Assembly: GCF_001672975.1 (NCBI RefSeq)
Contig: NZ_LZKU01000215.1
Span: 1-47,356, forward strand
Origin: Mycobacterium sp. 1465703.0
GTDB taxonomy: Bacteria > Actinomycetota > Actinomycetes > Mycobacteriales > Mycobacteriaceae
Reading direction: 5' to 3'
Length of the DNA stretch: 47,356 bases
The stretch's first letter is position 1. Each line of letters begins with the position of its first letter. Shown one piece after another: positions 35,497-43,742 of this stretch. The notes below the pieces were generated by a model. It did no database searches, was not told where the DNA came from, and was given only the letters and a program-made list of their open reading frames with translations. The position numbers and the translations under genes were made by a program.

Positions 35497-35892
35497 CTAG
35501 CGGCCCTTGCAATCTGAACAGGTGCCGAAGATTTCGATGGTGTGGCTGACGTCGGAGAAGCCATGTTTGGCGGCCACTTCGGCCGCCCACTCCTCGACTT
35601 CGTGATCGCCCACTTCGATGGTGGCACCGCAACTGCGGCAAACCAGATGGTGGTGATGGTGCTCCGAACACCGGCGATAGACCGATTCGCCGGTGTCGGT
35701 ACGCAGCGTGTCGACCATTCCTGCCGCGGCCATTGACTGCAGCGTGCGGTACACGGTGGTCAAGCCGATGTTCTCGCCGCGGCGGCGCAGCTCGTCGTGC
35801 AACTCCTGGGCCGAGCGGAATTCGTCGAGCGTCTCCAGCAACGTGGAGATCGCGGCGCGCTGACGAGTGGAGCGGACACTCGCTCCGCTCAT
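35497..35892 (-). CDS. zur: Zinc uptake regulator Zur (FurB)
   Basis: This 131-residue Fur-family repressor has a winged helix (RSTRQRAAISTLLE...GLTTVYRTLQSMA), the His-rich metal-binding stretch SEHHHHHLVCRSC (near 80-92) and a second Cys pair CSDC near the end for the structural zinc. In mycobacteria it represses zinc-uptake, ribosomal-paralogue and ESX-3 genes when zinc is sufficient. It is downstream of smtB and cotranscribed with it. Its ATG (35890-35892) overlaps the stop of an 18-codon mini-ORF inside the MIRU-like element, not the smtB stop directly. Confidence 0.95.
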   Translation of the reverse strand: MSGASVRSTRQRAAISTLLETLDEFRSAQELHDELRRRGENIGLTTVYRTLQSMAAAGMVDTLRTDTGESVYRRCSEHHHHHLVCRSCGATIEVGDHEVEEWAAEVAAKHGFSDVSHTIEIFGTCSDCKGR

Positions 35893-35958
35893 GGGCGCGG
35901 CTCCTTCTCAGCGCTACGCGCTGCATCATCGCCGACGCGGCTCATGGGCGCGGCTCCT
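35887..35958 (-). repeat. MIRU-like 53-bp unit between smtB and zur
   Basis: A 19-bp direct repeat (AGGAGCCGCGCCCATGAGC on the - strand) occurs at 35887-35905 and 35940-35958, giving a unit length of 53 bp. The unit includes CGTCGGCGATGATGCAGCGC followed by AGCGCTGAGAAGGAGC. It closely resembles the short (53-bp) type of mycobacterial interspersed repetitive unit that I recall from the senX3-regX3 junction, with the same ATGA-to-ATGA placement. The repeat also supplies the last codons of smtB (EEPRP). Confidence 0.75.
35889..35945 (-). CDS. 18-codon mini-ORF inside the MIRU-like element
   Basis: The frame reads MSRVGDDAARSAEKEPRP and stop. Its ATG overlaps the smtB stop (ATGA at 35942-35945) and its stop overlaps the zur start (ATGA at 35889-35892). 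A ribosome reading smtB can therefore pass through this mini-ORF to zur by termination-reinitiation. This arrangement is the hallmark of MIRUs, first described between senX3 and regX3. Whether the peptide does anything is unknown. Confidence 0.6.
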   Translation of the reverse strand: MSRVGDDAARSAEKEPRP

Positions 35959-36373
35959 CACTGGCGTGCGCGACGGCATCCACCACGATGTGCGCGAGGT
36001 GGTGATCAGCGAGCCGGTAGAGCACTTCGCGCCCGGATCGCTCCCCGGTGACCACCCCGGCCGCCTTCAAAATCTTCAGGTGCTGGCTGACCAGCGGCTG
36101 GGGCACCCCCAGCGCATCCACCAGTTCGTGCACGCAGCGGTGCGACTCGCGCAATTGCAGCACGATGGCGATTCGGACCGGCGCGGCCAGCGCCCGCAAC
36201 AACTCACCGGCGGCATCAAGGATGTCCCGCGGCGGGGGCACCGGGTATGCGGCCGCTCCGGAGTGCCCGGTGCCGCCGAGCGCGTCGTGGTCGTGGGCGA
36301 CCATGCTCAGCTCCGATCCCATACCGTCGTCGGCGGTCGGTATCGAGGGAGAAGGCGACGGAGACGTCATCAT
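35942..36373 (-). CDS. smtB: Zinc-responsive ArsR-family repressor SmtB
   Basis: This 143-residue winged-helix metalloregulator has the core VHELVDALGVPQPLVSQHLKILKAAGVV and metal-site residues in DHHLAHIVVDAVAH (alpha-5 type Asp/His site). It represses the smtB-zur operon when zinc is low, and zinc releases it. The start ATG 36373 (or 36370) is preceded by GAGGTGA and gives MMTSPSPSPS, as in other mycobacteria. Upstream in-frame codons to 36478 would cover the operator-like palindrome. The C-terminus (SEEPRP) appears to have been rewritten by the MIRU-like element; M. tuberculosis SmtB ends differently, as I recall. Confidence 0.93.
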   Translation of the reverse strand: MMTSPSPSPSIPTADDGMGSELSMVAHDHDALGGTGHSGAAAYPVPPPRDILDAAGELLRALAAPVRIAIVLQLRESHRCVHELVDALGVPQPLVSQHLKILKAAGVVTGERSGREVLYRLADHHLAHIVVDAVAHASEEPRP

Positions 36374-36453
36374 GGGAGCGGCATCACCTCGAGAAGTGGC
36401 AGGTAGTGGGAAAGTTTGCGCCATTGAACATCGTTGTCGGCTGTCCTCCACTG

Positions 36454-36477
36454 TCACATGCATGATGACGCATGTCA
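36454..36477. promoter_or_regulatory. Candidate SmtB operator between smtB and glyS
   Basis: ACATGC (36456-36461) and GCATGT (36470-36475) form an inverted repeat with an 8-nt AT-containing centre (ATGATGAC). One more T/A pair lies outside. It lies about 80 bp before the smtB start in the divergent smtB-glyS region. Its form (imperfect palindrome with a 20-24 bp footprint) suits an ArsR/SmtB dimer. This is my reading and not a proven site. Confidence 0.5.
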
Positions 36478-36564
36478 AAGACGCGGGCGCCGATCGCTAC
36501 CATGACTGATGCTCTGCGCACGGCGGCCGATTCCCGCGCGTGCCCGCCCAGACCCGGAAAGGGA

Positions 36565-37956
36565 GTGCACCACCCCGTGGCGTCCGTCATCGACACCGTA
36601 GTGAACCTGGCCAAACGGCGCGGCTTCGTCTTTCCCTCGGGGGAGATCTACGGCGGCACCCGGTCGGCGTGGGACTACGGCCCGCTGGGCGTGGAGTTCA
36701 AAGAGAACATCAAACGGCAATGGTGGCGCACGGTGGTCACCGGTCGCGACGACGTCGTCGGCCTGGATTCGTCGATCATCCTGCCGCGGCAGGTGTGGGT
36801 GGCCTCCGGCCACGTCGAGGTCTTCCACGACCCGCTGGTCGAATCGTTGATCACCCACAAGCGCTATCGCGCCGACCACCTCATCGAGGCGTACGAAGCC
36901 AAACACGGACACCCGCCGCCCAATGGGCTGGCCGACATCCGCGACCCGGACACCGGCGAACCCGGCCGCTGGACCGAGCCGCGCGAATTCAACATGATGC
37001 TCAAGACCTACCTGGGTCCGATCGAGACCGAGGAGGGCTTGCACTATCTGCGTCCGGAGACCGCGCAGGGCATCTTCGTCAACTTCGCAAACGTGGTGAC
37101 GACCGCCCGCAAGAAGCCGCCGTTCGGCATCGGTCAGATCGGCAAGAGTTTCCGCAACGAGATCACCCCGGGCAACTTCATTTTCCGGACCCGCGAGTTC
37201 GAACAAATGGAAATGGAGTTTTTCGTCGAGCCCTCGACGGCGAAGGAATGGCATCAGTACTGGATCGACACCCGGCTGCAATGGTATGTCGAGCTGGGCA
37301 TCAATCCAGAGAACTTGCGGTTATTCGAGCACCCGCCAGACAAGCTGTCGCACTACTCCGACCGGACCGTCGATATCGAGTACAAGTTCGGTTTCGCCGG
37401 AAACCCGTGGGGTGAGCTGGAAGGTGTGGCCAACCGCACCGATTTCGACTTGTCGACGCATGCAAAGCATTCCGGGGTCGATCTGTCGTTCTACGACCAG
37501 GTCACCGACACCCGGTACACCCCATACGTCATCGAACCGGCGGCCGGCCTGACCCGGTCCTTCATGGCGTTCTTGATCGACGCCTACATGGAGGACGAAG
37601 CCCCGAACGCCAAGGGCAAGATGGAAAAACGCACGGTTCTGCGTCTAGACCCGCGGCTGGCTCCGGTCAAGGCAGCGGTGCTGCCGCTGTCCCGGCACAC
37701 CGACTTGAGCCCCAAGGCGCGAGACTTGGCAGCCGAGTTGCGCAAATTCTGGAACATCGATTTCGATGACGCCGGCGCCATCGGGCGACGTTATCGGCGC
37801 CAGGACGAGATTGGCACGCCGTTCTGCGTGACGGTGGATTTCGAGTCACTCGAGGACGATGCCGTGACTGTGCGTCGGCGCGACGACATGTCCCAGGACC
37901 GAGTCGCGATCAATGCGGTGGCCGATTATCTGGCGGCGCGGCTCAAGGGCTGTTAA
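36565..37956 (+). CDS. glyS: Glycyl-tRNA synthetase (homodimeric class II)
   Basis: This 463-residue alpha2-type GlyRS has the N-terminal signature RRGFVFPSGEIYGG and DYGPLG, motif 2 region SFRNEITPGNFIFRTREFEQMEMEFF, the stretch LRPETAQGIFVNF, and a C-terminal anticodon-binding domain (LSPKARDLAAELRK...). GTG 36565, after GGAAAGGGA, gives VHHPVAS and exactly the M. tuberculosis length. The frame is open back to 36472, but that start lies on the SmtB operator-like site. Confidence 0.96.
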   Translation: MHHPVASVIDTVVNLAKRRGFVFPSGEIYGGTRSAWDYGPLGVEFKENIKRQWWRTVVTGRDDVVGLDSSIILPRQVWVASGHVEVFHDPLVESLITHKRYRADHLIEAYEAKHGHPPPNGLADIRDPDTGEPGRWTEPREFNMMLKTYLGPIETEEGLHYLRPETAQGIFVNFANVVTTARKKPPFGIGQIGKSFRNEITPGNFIFRTREFEQMEMEFFVEPSTAKEWHQYWIDTRLQWYVELGINPENLRLFEHPPDKLSHYSDRTVDIEYKFGFAGNPWGELEGVANRTDFDLSTHAKHSGVDLSFYDQVTDTRYTPYVIEPAAGLTRSFMAFLIDAYMEDEAPNAKGKMEKRTVLRLDPRLAPVKAAVLPLSRHTDLSPKARDLAAELRKFWNIDFDDAGAIGRRYRRQDEIGTPFCVTVDFESLEDDAVTVRRRDDMSQDRVAINAVADYLAARLKGC

Positions 37957-38208
37957 TCGGCTACTTGTCAGGCCTCTTGGAGAGTGCCTGTCCCGCTGCG
38001 CCTAAGCACCTCTCGTCGATGGCCGGGGCGACGATACGCCGGCGCTGATGCCGCATTCTGCGAAATAAGGTTTGCTTAAAAGTCCGCTTTTCGCGCTGGG
38101 GTACCTTAGGATCCCCGGTGGGGCATAAATAGATAGCTAATGGCCGCGGGCGGACGTCTGGCCGTCCGCGGCGGAGCCGTTAACTCGGCGGGTTGGTTGG
38201 GGTTGCGC

Positions 38209-39438
38209 ATGATTCCCGCGTTTGTGTTCTTCCCTCCTGAAATCAACTCCGCCTTGATATCTGGCGGTCCGGGGGCCGGCCCCTTGTTCGAGGCGGCTTC
38301 GGCATGGGATGGGCTGGCGGTTGAGCTGTCGTCCTCGGCCTCGTCATTTCACACCGTGGTGTCGGATTTGGCCGGTGGCGCCTGGTTGGGGCCATCGTCG
38401 ATGTCGATGACGGCGGCCGCGGCCCCCTATGTGCAATGGCTGATCATCGCGGCGGCGCAAGCAGAGGTGGCGGCTTTGCAGGCCCGGCTGGCGGCGCTCG
38501 CCTTCGAGGGGGCGGTGGTGGCGACGGTGCCGCTGCCGCAGGTGTTGGCGAATCGGGCCCGGCTGCTCGTCTTGATCGCGACGAACTTCTTGGGCCAGAA
38601 CACGGCGGCGATCGCACAGACCGAGCTCGAGTACGTCGAAATGTGGGCGCAGGATGTGGCCGCGATGCTGGGCTATCACGCCGGGGCGCAATCGGTCGTA
38701 GAGACTTTGCCGTCGTTCAGCGTGCCACCCGCGGCCCTGGGCGGTAGCGCACCGTCCGCGGGGTTGGCGGGCCTGGCTGGATTGGTGACCGCACCCCTGA
38801 GCTTCGCGTCGCAGTTCTTACAGGGGTTGGCCTCGCTGGGAACCACTTTCGCTTCCGAGCTGCAGTCGGTGTTCTCGGCGCTCCCGCCCGCCCTCTCGTC
38901 GCTGACGTCATTGATTTCGTCGACACCGGTGGCGACATTGACTACCGTCGCCCAGGCCGGAATGTACCCGGCCACCGCGCTGATGACGCCCATGGCGACG
39001 CTCGCCCACAGCGCCGGCCCGTCGGCGGCGCCCCCGGCGGCACCGGCTCATGCACCGGCGTTGGTCGGTGCCGCCGGCGCGCCCGTCGCTGCGCCCCATA
39101 GCGCGCCCAGCGTTCTATCGGACTTGCCGCCGTTGGCCGGCGGAGGGTTGGGCGCCCTGGGCGTTGCGACGGCCGGCTTGGGTAGCGCGCGGTTCGTCGG
39201 GGCGATGTCGGTGCCCGCGACGTGGCAAGGGGCCATGCCGGCCTATATCGCGACCCCTGCGATGTCGGGCGTGGGCGGCGGGGCGCCGGCCACCACCGCG
39301 GCCGGCGGGTCGAGCAGTAACGTGCCGGTGACAGCGATGCCGGTGGGCGACAAGAAGCCCGAGGGCGAGGACCGCGGGACCAAGGCAGAAGTGGTGCGGT
39401 CTCGTCCTAAGGTGGTGCCGCGCAACCGTCCGGGATAG
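38209..39438 (+). CDS. PPE-SVP subfamily protein
   Basis: This 409-residue PPE protein starts at ATG 38209 (MIPAFVFFPPEINSALI). The PPE residues are at 9-11. The helical PPE domain has a WxG turn (GGAWLGPSS) and ends near residue 175. The C-terminal half is Ala/Pro-rich and carries the SVP signature GAMSVPATW near 333, with a basic tail (RSRPKVVPRNRPG). PPE proteins are exported by ESX systems, usually as a dimer with a PE protein. I find no PE gene beside it, so it is an orphan that must pair with a PE encoded elsewhere. The 252 bp upstream contain AAAAG-tccg-CTTTT (38078-38091) but no clear operator. Confidence 0.93.
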   Translation: MIPAFVFFPPEINSALISGGPGAGPLFEAASAWDGLAVELSSSASSFHTVVSDLAGGAWLGPSSMSMTAAAAPYVQWLIIAAAQAEVAALQARLAALAFEGAVVATVPLPQVLANRARLLVLIATNFLGQNTAAIAQTELEYVEMWAQDVAAMLGYHAGAQSVVETLPSFSVPPAALGGSAPSAGLAGLAGLVTAPLSFASQFLQGLASLGTTFASELQSVFSALPPALSSLTSLISSTPVATLTTVAQAGMYPATALMTPMATLAHSAGPSAAPPAAPAHAPALVGAAGAPVAAPHSAPSVLSDLPPLAGGGLGALGVATAGLGSARFVGAMSVPATWQGAMPAYIATPAMSGVGGGAPATTAAGGSSSNVPVTAMPVGDKKPEGEDRGTKAEVVRSRPKVVPRNRPG

Positions 39439-39941
39439 AGCGGCGGGGCGGCTGTTGCAGACGTTAATAGTGTGCAAAACGCCGAGGAATCAATGCTTTT
39501 GGTTATGCGTGCTTAGCGGCTAACCGGTGCCGTATCCGTAACGGGAATTCGAATGATGCGTGTTGTAAAAACTCACGCGACCGGTCTACTTGCTCATCGT
39601 GCTTGCCGGGCGCGAACCGAATGCCGGCACCGGCCCGAAAACACCGTTGCGCCCCTCGGTTCCATGGCTTGCTAAACCCTTGCGCGGCAATAACTTTGCG
39701 CCAAGTCGATCCGACGACTCGGGCCTCCGGTCGGGAAGCACTTTGCTTCGCCCATGCGGATGGCGATACTCGGCGGCTGTCATCGCCAAACTGCGCGGCG
39801 GCCGTTGTTCTGCACACGCTCGAAGAGGAAAGATTGGCAATTCCCGCAGATTTTCTTCGGTTTGTCTTACCATATGACCGGTTGATGCATTAAGTTCGCC
39901 ACAGCGCCCGAACGCTCTATTGGCTGTGGAAGGGGGCAGGG
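39439..39941. other. About 500 bp with no recognisable gene
   Basis: This stretch is less GC-rich in places and has open frames on both strands (for example 39503-39817 on -, 39603-39893 on +). None shows a domain, ribosome site or codon pattern like the neighbours. It could be decayed DNA between the PPE gene and the short SVP-motif ORF. I see no insertion-sequence ends or tRNA. Confidence 0.5.
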
Positions 39942-40229
39942 GTGCTTTTGCCTCTTGGTTCGCCGTTGCCGGACGACACGGTATCGGCAGTTCGAGGTGA
40001 GTCCGGCATGCTCGGTGGCTTGTCGGTCCCACTCTTATGGGGTGTGGTCGTTCCGCCGGATGACTACGACCACTGGGCGCCGAAGGCGGAAGCCGGCGCC
40101 GAGGCCCCCGAAGAGATGCCTGACCTTCCGCGCCCTACAGCGGTTGCCGACGGCGGGTGGAGCGGTTGGGAAGGCGATCCGGTGTCACGGGCGCCGGGCG
40201 TCATACCGCATTCCCCGGCGGCCGGCTAG
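39942..40229 (+). CDS. Short ORF with an SVPxxW motif, possible PPE-SVP C-terminal remnant
   Basis: This 95-codon frame starts with GTG after GGAAGGGGGCAGG, a strong ribosome site. Residues 23-34 read GMLGGLSVPLLW, matching the GxxSVPxxW signature at the C-terminus of PPE-SVP proteins. It is followed by an acidic/Pro-rich tail. No PPE N-terminal domain precedes it. It may be the surviving 3' piece of a second PPE gene or an independent small protein. Confidence 0.45.
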   Translation: MLLPLGSPLPDDTVSAVRGESGMLGGLSVPLLWGVVVPPDDYDHWAPKAEAGAEAPEEMPDLPRPTAVADGGWSGWEGDPVSRAPGVIPHSPAAG

Positions 40230-40278
40230 ACCGGTAATACCTGAAGCCGCTGCGAATTGCCGATGTTGGCCTCGCGGC

Positions 40279-42267
40279 TCAGAATCGACCGCCACCACCC
40301 ATGAAATCGCCGCCCGACCAGCTCGGGCTCCCGCCGAACGAGGTGGGACTCCAGCCGCCGAAGCCGCCCCGCATGCCTCCGCTGAGCAGGTCACCGATGA
40401 TGATGCCGCCGAGCATCGCACCCATGTCACTGCCGCCCCGGCGACCGTAGGCCCGCTGCGCTGATTGCACGTCGTCGTTGGCCAGCGACTGCGCGGTGGC
40501 GGCCAACGTCGACGCCGCATGGGCGTGGGCGACCGCCTCAGCTGGGTGCGTCGATCGTTTGTCTTCAGCGGCCTGCAGGTGCCGTTTGGCTTCGGCCAGC
40601 CGGGTGCGCGCTTCCGGCCCGATGCTGCCCCGGCGCGTGTCGATGTAGTCGGACACCGCCCGCACCCGCGACTGCGCGGTGAACAACGCCTGCTCCAATG
40701 ACCGGTTCAGCTGCTCGGCGGCGGCCTGCTCCTGGGCCGTGGTGGCCAGCAACCCGTTGAGCGCGGCGTCGGCCTTGGTCAGTTGTCCGAACGCGCCCAG
40801 CGGATCGTCGGAAGCCCCGGCCCGTGCGCTCTCGACGGCCCGGATCGCCGCGTCGCGGGCGGCGCGCAGGTCACTGGTGTGAGCGGTTTTGGCGTTCTGG
40901 GTTTTTCGCAGCAGTTCGTCGGCGCGCTGGATGTCGTTCTGGATGTCGGTCATCGCCGACGGCAGCCGGTCGATGGCGTGCTGTATGTCGTTGGCCGCGT
41001 TGTCCACCGCGTCGAGCAACGCGCGCGCTTGGCCGAGCGCTGATTCGGCGGCATGGACGGCATCGACCAAATAGGTTTGTTGTCCGCTGACAGCTTGAGC
41101 GGCAAGTTCACGGCCGCTGGCGATGTTGCGGTCGGCGAACTCCAGCCGTTCCTTGGCCGACGAGACGTTGCCGGACACCGACGTCAATGCTGCAGCGCTG
41201 AAGTCGTTGTACAGCATGGCAAGTCGTTGTTCGCCTGGGGCTATGCGGCTGGTGAGTTCCACGTACTGCTGCGTCAACGAGTCCAGCTTGGTGGGGGCGT
41301 TGATCACCAGGTCGCGCAACTTCTCGAATGCCTCGGTTTGTGACTCGAGTTCGCGGTCGGCACGCGCCGCCGAGACGATCACCTGGGTGAGCAACTCTCG
41401 GCGCTGCGCCGGCGTCTCGGGTATGGCGTCGTCGAGTTGTTGCCGGACGTTAAATGCCTGGGACAGAGCCGCTTTCGCGTTGGTGACGGCGCGGGTGAAG
41501 GGCTGGGTCCGGTCCTGGCCGAACTCTGCGACCGCCAGGTCCAGTTCATTGGCGCTGGTGCGTACTGCATTGTCGACGTCCACCACCAGTTCACGGGACA
41601 GGTCGTCGAGTGTCTGCGGCGACACGGCGGCCAGCGCGTTGACGTCGGTAGGGTCGAGCCGCCGTGCCGCGGCCAGCCCCGCGGCGCGGCGGCGCCGCCC
41701 GCGATAACGCATGACCAGCAACAGGATTGCCAACGCGACGAGAACGCCCGCCAGTACGACCAGCAGTGCTACCCGACCCGACGCACTGGGCGAGGCGTCG
41801 AGTCCGGTGGCCGCCGCCACGGCAGCACCGCTCCAATCGCCGTTGTGCAGCGCGGGCTCGATCTTGTTGCGCCGCAACGTATCGATCTGACGTGCGTTGA
41901 CACTTTTGATCGTGGACGGCACCAGGAAGGCGTATTCACGGCTGGCGGTGCCAACGGCCAGCAGCGCGTCGTAGGGGCCCAGGTCGCTGCCGCGCATGGT
42001 GCGTTGTGCCCACCCCGCCGGGGTTTGCCCGGAGAAGTTGTCGACGTAGACCACCCACAGCCGGATGTGGCGGTCGGTGTACAGCTTGTTCAGGGCGGAC
42101 GTCACCGCGCTGCGACCGGAATCCGAGAGGGCGCCCGCATTGTCAGTGATGTAGTCGGTCAACCGGAACGGTGGTTGCGCGTCGGCGGGCGGCGCCAACA
42201 GCAGCCCGCCACCGAAGGCGACCGTGAGGACCGTCGCAATCGCGGCGATCAGGCGAGCGATGCGCAT
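40279..42267 (-). CDS. TPM-domain membrane protein (Rv2345-like)
   Basis: This 662-residue exported protein has an N-terminal signal segment (RLIAAIATVLTVAFGG...PADAQ), a TPM domain (about 35-160: YITDNAGALS, RHIRLWVVYVDNFSG, YDALLAVG) and one transmembrane helix (about 168-190), then RYRGRRRR. A long helical, coiled-coil-prone region (about 205-590) follows, with a Gly-rich tail (GGFGGW...GGGGRF). The TPM fold is linked to phosphatase activity in plants and is common in bacteria with unclear function. The coiled-coil body is cytoplasmic by the positive-inside rule. It lies next to dgt, as Rv2345 does. Divergent from dgt, 143 bp between starts. Confidence 0.9.
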   Translation of the reverse strand: MRIARLIAAIATVLTVAFGGGLLLAPPADAQPPFRLTDYITDNAGALSDSGRSAVTSALNKLYTDRHIRLWVVYVDNFSGQTPAGWAQRTMRGSDLGPYDALLAVGTASREYAFLVPSTIKSVNARQIDTLRRNKIEPALHNGDWSGAAVAAATGLDASPSASGRVALLVVLAGVLVALAILLLVMRYRGRRRRAAGLAAARRLDPTDVNALAAVSPQTLDDLSRELVVDVDNAVRTSANELDLAVAEFGQDRTQPFTRAVTNAKAALSQAFNVRQQLDDAIPETPAQRRELLTQVIVSAARADRELESQTEAFEKLRDLVINAPTKLDSLTQQYVELTSRIAPGEQRLAMLYNDFSAAALTSVSGNVSSAKERLEFADRNIASGRELAAQAVSGQQTYLVDAVHAAESALGQARALLDAVDNAANDIQHAIDRLPSAMTDIQNDIQRADELLRKTQNAKTAHTSDLRAARDAAIRAVESARAGASDDPLGAFGQLTKADAALNGLLATTAQEQAAAEQLNRSLEQALFTAQSRVRAVSDYIDTRRGSIGPEARTRLAEAKRHLQAAEDKRSTHPAEAVAHAHAASTLAATAQSLANDDVQSAQRAYGRRGGSDMGAMLGGIIIGDLLSGGMRGGFGGWSPTSFGGSPSWSGGDFMGGGGRF

Positions 42268-42410
42268 AGGGCCAATCTAGCCCCGCGCGTTGTCGGCCAG
42301 TAGGGCTGAGGAGGACCGACGTATCGGGTGAGCGGTCCGGTCCACAACACATCCAGTCGGCCTGAGTCGAGCCGGACTTCGGCAGGCATTCCCTGGCAGA
42401 CTGTGCGTCG

Positions 42411-43676
42411 GTGACGCGGAATCAGCACGACCCATACGAGGACTTCGACCGTCAGCGACGGGTGGCCGAAGCGTCCAAGACTGCGGGTCTGCCGGGTACC
42501 GAAGGTCAGCACCGCACCGATTTCGCGCGGGATCGTGCCCGCGTCCTGCACAGCGCCGCATTGCGCCGATTGGCCGACAAGACCCAGGTGGTCGGACCCC
42601 GTGAGGGTGACACGCCGCGCACCCGGCTGACGCACTCGCTCGAGGTCGCCCAGATCGGGCGGGGAATGGCGATAGGGCTGGGCTGCGACCCCGATCTGGT
42701 CGAGCTGGCGGGATTGGCCCACGACATCGGCCACCCGCCCTACGGCCACAACGGCGAACGCGCGCTCGACGAGGTGGCCGCGGACTACGGCGGCTTCGAG
42801 GGTAATGCCCAGAACTTTCGAATCCTGACCAGCCTTGAGCCCAAAGTGCTTGACGCACAAGGCAACAGCGCGGGGCTGAATTTGACTCGCGCGTCCTTGG
42901 ACGCGGTGACCAAATATCCGTGGCCGCGCGGCGAAGGTAAACGGAAATTCGGGTTCTACGACGACGACCGCGATCCGGCCGCCTGGGTTCGAGCCGGTGC
43001 GCCGGAAGGCCGGATGTGCCTGGAAGCACAGGTTATGGACTGGGCTGACGATGTGGCGTATTCGGTGCACGACGTCGAGGACGGCGTGGTGTCGCAACGC
43101 ATCGATCTGCGGGTGCTCGCCGATGACGATGATGCCGCGGCTCTGGCAAAACTGGGCGAGAGCGAATTCTCCCGGGTACGTGCAGACGATTTCCTGGCAG
43201 CCGCACGACGGCTCTCCGGTCTACCGGTGGTCGCCGCCGTCGGCAAATACGACGCCACGCTGGCGGCCTCGGTCGCGCTCAAGCGGTTGACCAGTGAGCT
43301 GGTGGGCAGGTTCGCCTCGGCCGCCATTGCCACCACCCGCGCGGCGGCCGGTCCCGGACCACTGGTGCGCTACCGGGCCGAACTGCAGGTTCCCGACCTG
43401 GTGCGCGCCGAGGTCGCCTTGCTGAAAATCCTGGCGTTGCAGTTCATCATGTCCGATCCGCGACATCTGGAAACCCAGGCCAGGCAGCGCGCCCGCATCC
43501 ACCGGGTGGCGCACTGGCTGTATGCCGGCGCGCCCCGAACGCTCGATCCGGTCTTTGCAGCGGCCTTCAACACCGCGGCCTCGGACGGCGCCCGATGGCG
43601 CGTCATCGTCGATCAGATCGCCTCGTACACCGAGGGGCGGCTGGAACGGATCGACTCCCGCCAGGCCGGTCCCTAG
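42411..43676 (+). CDS. dgt: dGTPase-like dNTP triphosphohydrolase (Dgt)
   Basis: This 421-residue HD-domain protein hydrolyses dGTP or other dNTPs to the nucleoside and triphosphate. Metal-binding HD motifs: RTRLTHSLEVAQI (first His), LAGLAHDIGHPPYGHNGE (HD pair and following His) and DWADDVAYSVHDVED (last Asp). The start is GTG 42411. In M. tuberculosis it is followed directly by dnaG, as I recall. Here a SodC-like lipoprotein gene sits between them. Confidence 0.95.
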   Translation: MTRNQHDPYEDFDRQRRVAEASKTAGLPGTEGQHRTDFARDRARVLHSAALRRLADKTQVVGPREGDTPRTRLTHSLEVAQIGRGMAIGLGCDPDLVELAGLAHDIGHPPYGHNGERALDEVAADYGGFEGNAQNFRILTSLEPKVLDAQGNSAGLNLTRASLDAVTKYPWPRGEGKRKFGFYDDDRDPAAWVRAGAPEGRMCLEAQVMDWADDVAYSVHDVEDGVVSQRIDLRVLADDDDAAALAKLGESEFSRVRADDFLAAARRLSGLPVVAAVGKYDATLAASVALKRLTSELVGRFASAAIATTRAAAGPGPLVRYRAELQVPDLVRAEVALLKILALQFIMSDPRHLETQARQRARIHRVAHWLYAGAPRTLDPVFAAAFNTAASDGARWRVIVDQIASYTEGRLERIDSRQAGP

Positions 43677-43742
43677 TGGCCGGCTGGAATTAAGCCCTGC
43701 GCCTGCGAACCAGTGTGGCCGTCGCGAGTTAGGCTGCCGGGC

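Noticed and set aside
39503..40032. Minus-strand frames in the stretch after the PPE gene
   Set aside because: No ribosome site, domain or neighbour-like codon pattern supports them.
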